This document shows, piece after piece, positions 63,159 to 64,000 of a stretch of DNA of 64,000 nt (the first letter of the stretch is position 1; each line of letters begins with the position of its first letter). The notes under the pieces are model-generated. The model ran no database searches. It was not told the DNA's origin and saw only the letters and a list, made by a program, of their open reading frames with translations. Source of the DNA: Sorangium cellulosum (GTDB lineage: Bacteria; Myxococcota_A; Polyangia; Polyangiales; Polyangiaceae); contig NZ_CP012670.1 of NCBI RefSeq assembly GCF_004135735.1, positions 10,434,501 through 10,498,500 of the forward strand, in the 5' to 3' direction. The position numbers were made by a program, and so were the translations under genes.

Positions 63159-64000
63159 TCACTGAAGGAAGACGGTGACGACCTTGGTGGTCGCGTCCGG
63201 GGGCCCGGTGAGGTTGTCGACGCAGGTCGGGTAGTACTGGCCGCTCGGGTTGAGCGGCAGGCAGTGGCTGTCGCACGACCCGAGGATGTGGATGAGCCCG
63301 CACTCCACCACGCTCCCGCCGGCGCCGAGGTGACCGGCGGCGCACTCGCGCAGCATCGATCGCGCGTAGTCGCGATTGGGCTCGTGATAGCAGGCGTGCA
63401 GGTACGGAGAGGGATCGAAGAGGTTCCCCCAGAAGGCGCCCTCCTGCTGCGTGTACGTCGAGAGCTCGGCGCTGCCGGTCTTGTCGAGCGCCGCGTGGCT
63501 GGCGCGCGACGAGATGATCACGGAGGCGCCGTACCAGTTCACCCGCGACCCGAGGCACGCCGAGACCCACTGTTGCTCCGTCTGCCCGAGCGGCTTGGTC
63601 GCCCAGCCCGGCGCGAGGCCGATGAGCCCCGCGTAGACCTCCTCGTGGACCGTGCCCCCCGCATCCGTCCACGAGAAGCTGAACGACTGCGACGGGGTGA
63701 GCGCACATCCGACCACATAGCTGAGGAACTGACGCGAGAGATCGCCCGCCGCGCCGGGATCCTGGATCGCGCTCAGGGCTGCTGGGCTCAGCGCGCCGGG
63801 CGCGAGCGCATTGGGGACGAGCGCATTGGGGACGAGCGCATTGGGGACGAGCGCGTTGGGGACGAGCGCGTTGGGGTTCAGCGCGTTGATGTACTCGAGC
63901 GGGGTCGGGGCGGTGCCTAGGAAGCCATCCTCCTCTTCCTGAGTCGTGACGCAGGAAGCCAATGAGACGAACGCGAGCGCGGCGAAATCAGCGGCGCTGA
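63159..64000 (-). CDS. NAL-repeat lipoprotein 3, 5' end beyond the window
   Basis: The reading frame is open to the window edge. The TTG at 63962 is the first apparent start, but upstream codons read SAADFAALAFVSLASC, which is the second half of a lipoprotein signal with lipobox LASC. The true start is therefore outside. After the signal come NALNP, four NALVP, NALAP and GALSP pentads, then the Cys-core domain with FLSYVVGCAL, GLAPGW, QWVSACLGSRVNWYGASVIISSR, QEGAFWGNLF, HACYHE, RECAAGHLG and IHILGSCDSHC. It is clearly paralogous to the proteins at 25521 and 35864, and closest to the latter. No kinase gene follows it; the next gene downstream is convergent. Confidence 0.85.
   Translation of the reverse strand, partial: SAADFAALAFVSLASCVTTQEEEDGFLGTAPTPLEYINALNPNALVPNALVPNALVPNALVPNALAPGALSPAALSAIQDPGAAGDLSRQFLSYVVGCALTPSQSFSFSWTDAGGTVHEEVYAGLIGLAPGWATKPLGQTEQQWVSACLGSRVNWYGASVIISSRASHAALDKTGSAELSTYTQQEGAFWGNLFDPSPYLHACYHEPNRDYARSMLRECAAGHLGAGGSVVECGLIHILGSCDSHCLPLNPSGQYYPTCVDNLTGPPDATTKVVTVFLQ
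63783..63887 (-). repeat. 15-bp coding repeat (NAL pentads) of protein 3
   Basis: Seven pentads are encoded on the minus strand: NALNP, NALVP four times, NALAP and GALSP. The NALVP units are almost identical in DNA. Confidence 0.9.

Overview
The window is about 72% G+C. It is crowded with lipoproteins, two-component proteins, Ser/Thr kinases and low-complexity or tandem-repeat genes, which is the profile of a large myxobacterial chromosome; Sorangium/Polyangiales is the best guess. Supporting features are the STPK-cyclase-AAA-TPR giant kinases, myxobacterial Cys-rich repeats, a GlnRS fused to a GatB/YqeY tail, and sigma-54 regulation. I saw no rRNA, tRNA, IS element, CRISPR array or phage. 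Both window edges cut a gene.

Layout. 1-5.4 kb is an unstable accessory stretch: the 3' part of a Gly-rich surface protein, a tandemly duplicated lipoprotein gene (copy A frameshifted at C8, copy B intact), a lower-GC pair (Cys-rich protein plus DUF1835-like protein), a third lipoprotein relic and an 11-unit 21-bp minisatellite. 5.4-17.5 kb is a signalling and stress block: three hybrid or partnered histidine-kinase systems, a hemerythrin-like protein, a zinc-ribbon protein, an NtrC-type regulator with a good sigma-54 promoter, and a degenerate kinase/receiver pair. 17.6-22.4 kb holds the glyoxylate shunt (aceB, aceA) with a divergent RamB-like regulator. 22.4-22.9 kb is a repeat-filled spacer before glnS-yqeY.

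25.5-38.4 kb is the most unusual region. Two secreted proteins with NAL pentad repeats and a conserved Cys core each lie immediately upstream (1 bp and 5 bp) of a giant Ser/Thr kinase with cyclase-like, ATPase and TPR regions; a third kinase is divergent from one of them. A third NAL protein runs off the right edge. I propose these as an undescribed secreted-protein/kinase module.

38.4-64 kb is mixed. It contains a diiron-type protein, a Cys-repeat lipoprotein, an ECF sigma / FecR-TPR / envelope-protein module apparently split by an ATP-grasp carboxylase-like gene flanked by duplicated TPR tails, a SIR2-TIR defence-type protein, two large lipoproteins, an AhpD-like protein, a PolX-PHP protein with a degenerate polymerase site, an AraC regulator, a DUF6223-like membrane protein with a tandemly repeated 3' end, a truncated Gly-rich-family lipoprotein, cystathionine beta-synthase and a cyclase-family hydrolase.

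Two structural themes recur. One is duplication of gene 3' ends (about 2.1, 4.8, 6.4, 46.7 and 59.4 kb). The other is a family of three long intergenic hairpins with a conserved loop but different, internally complementary arms.
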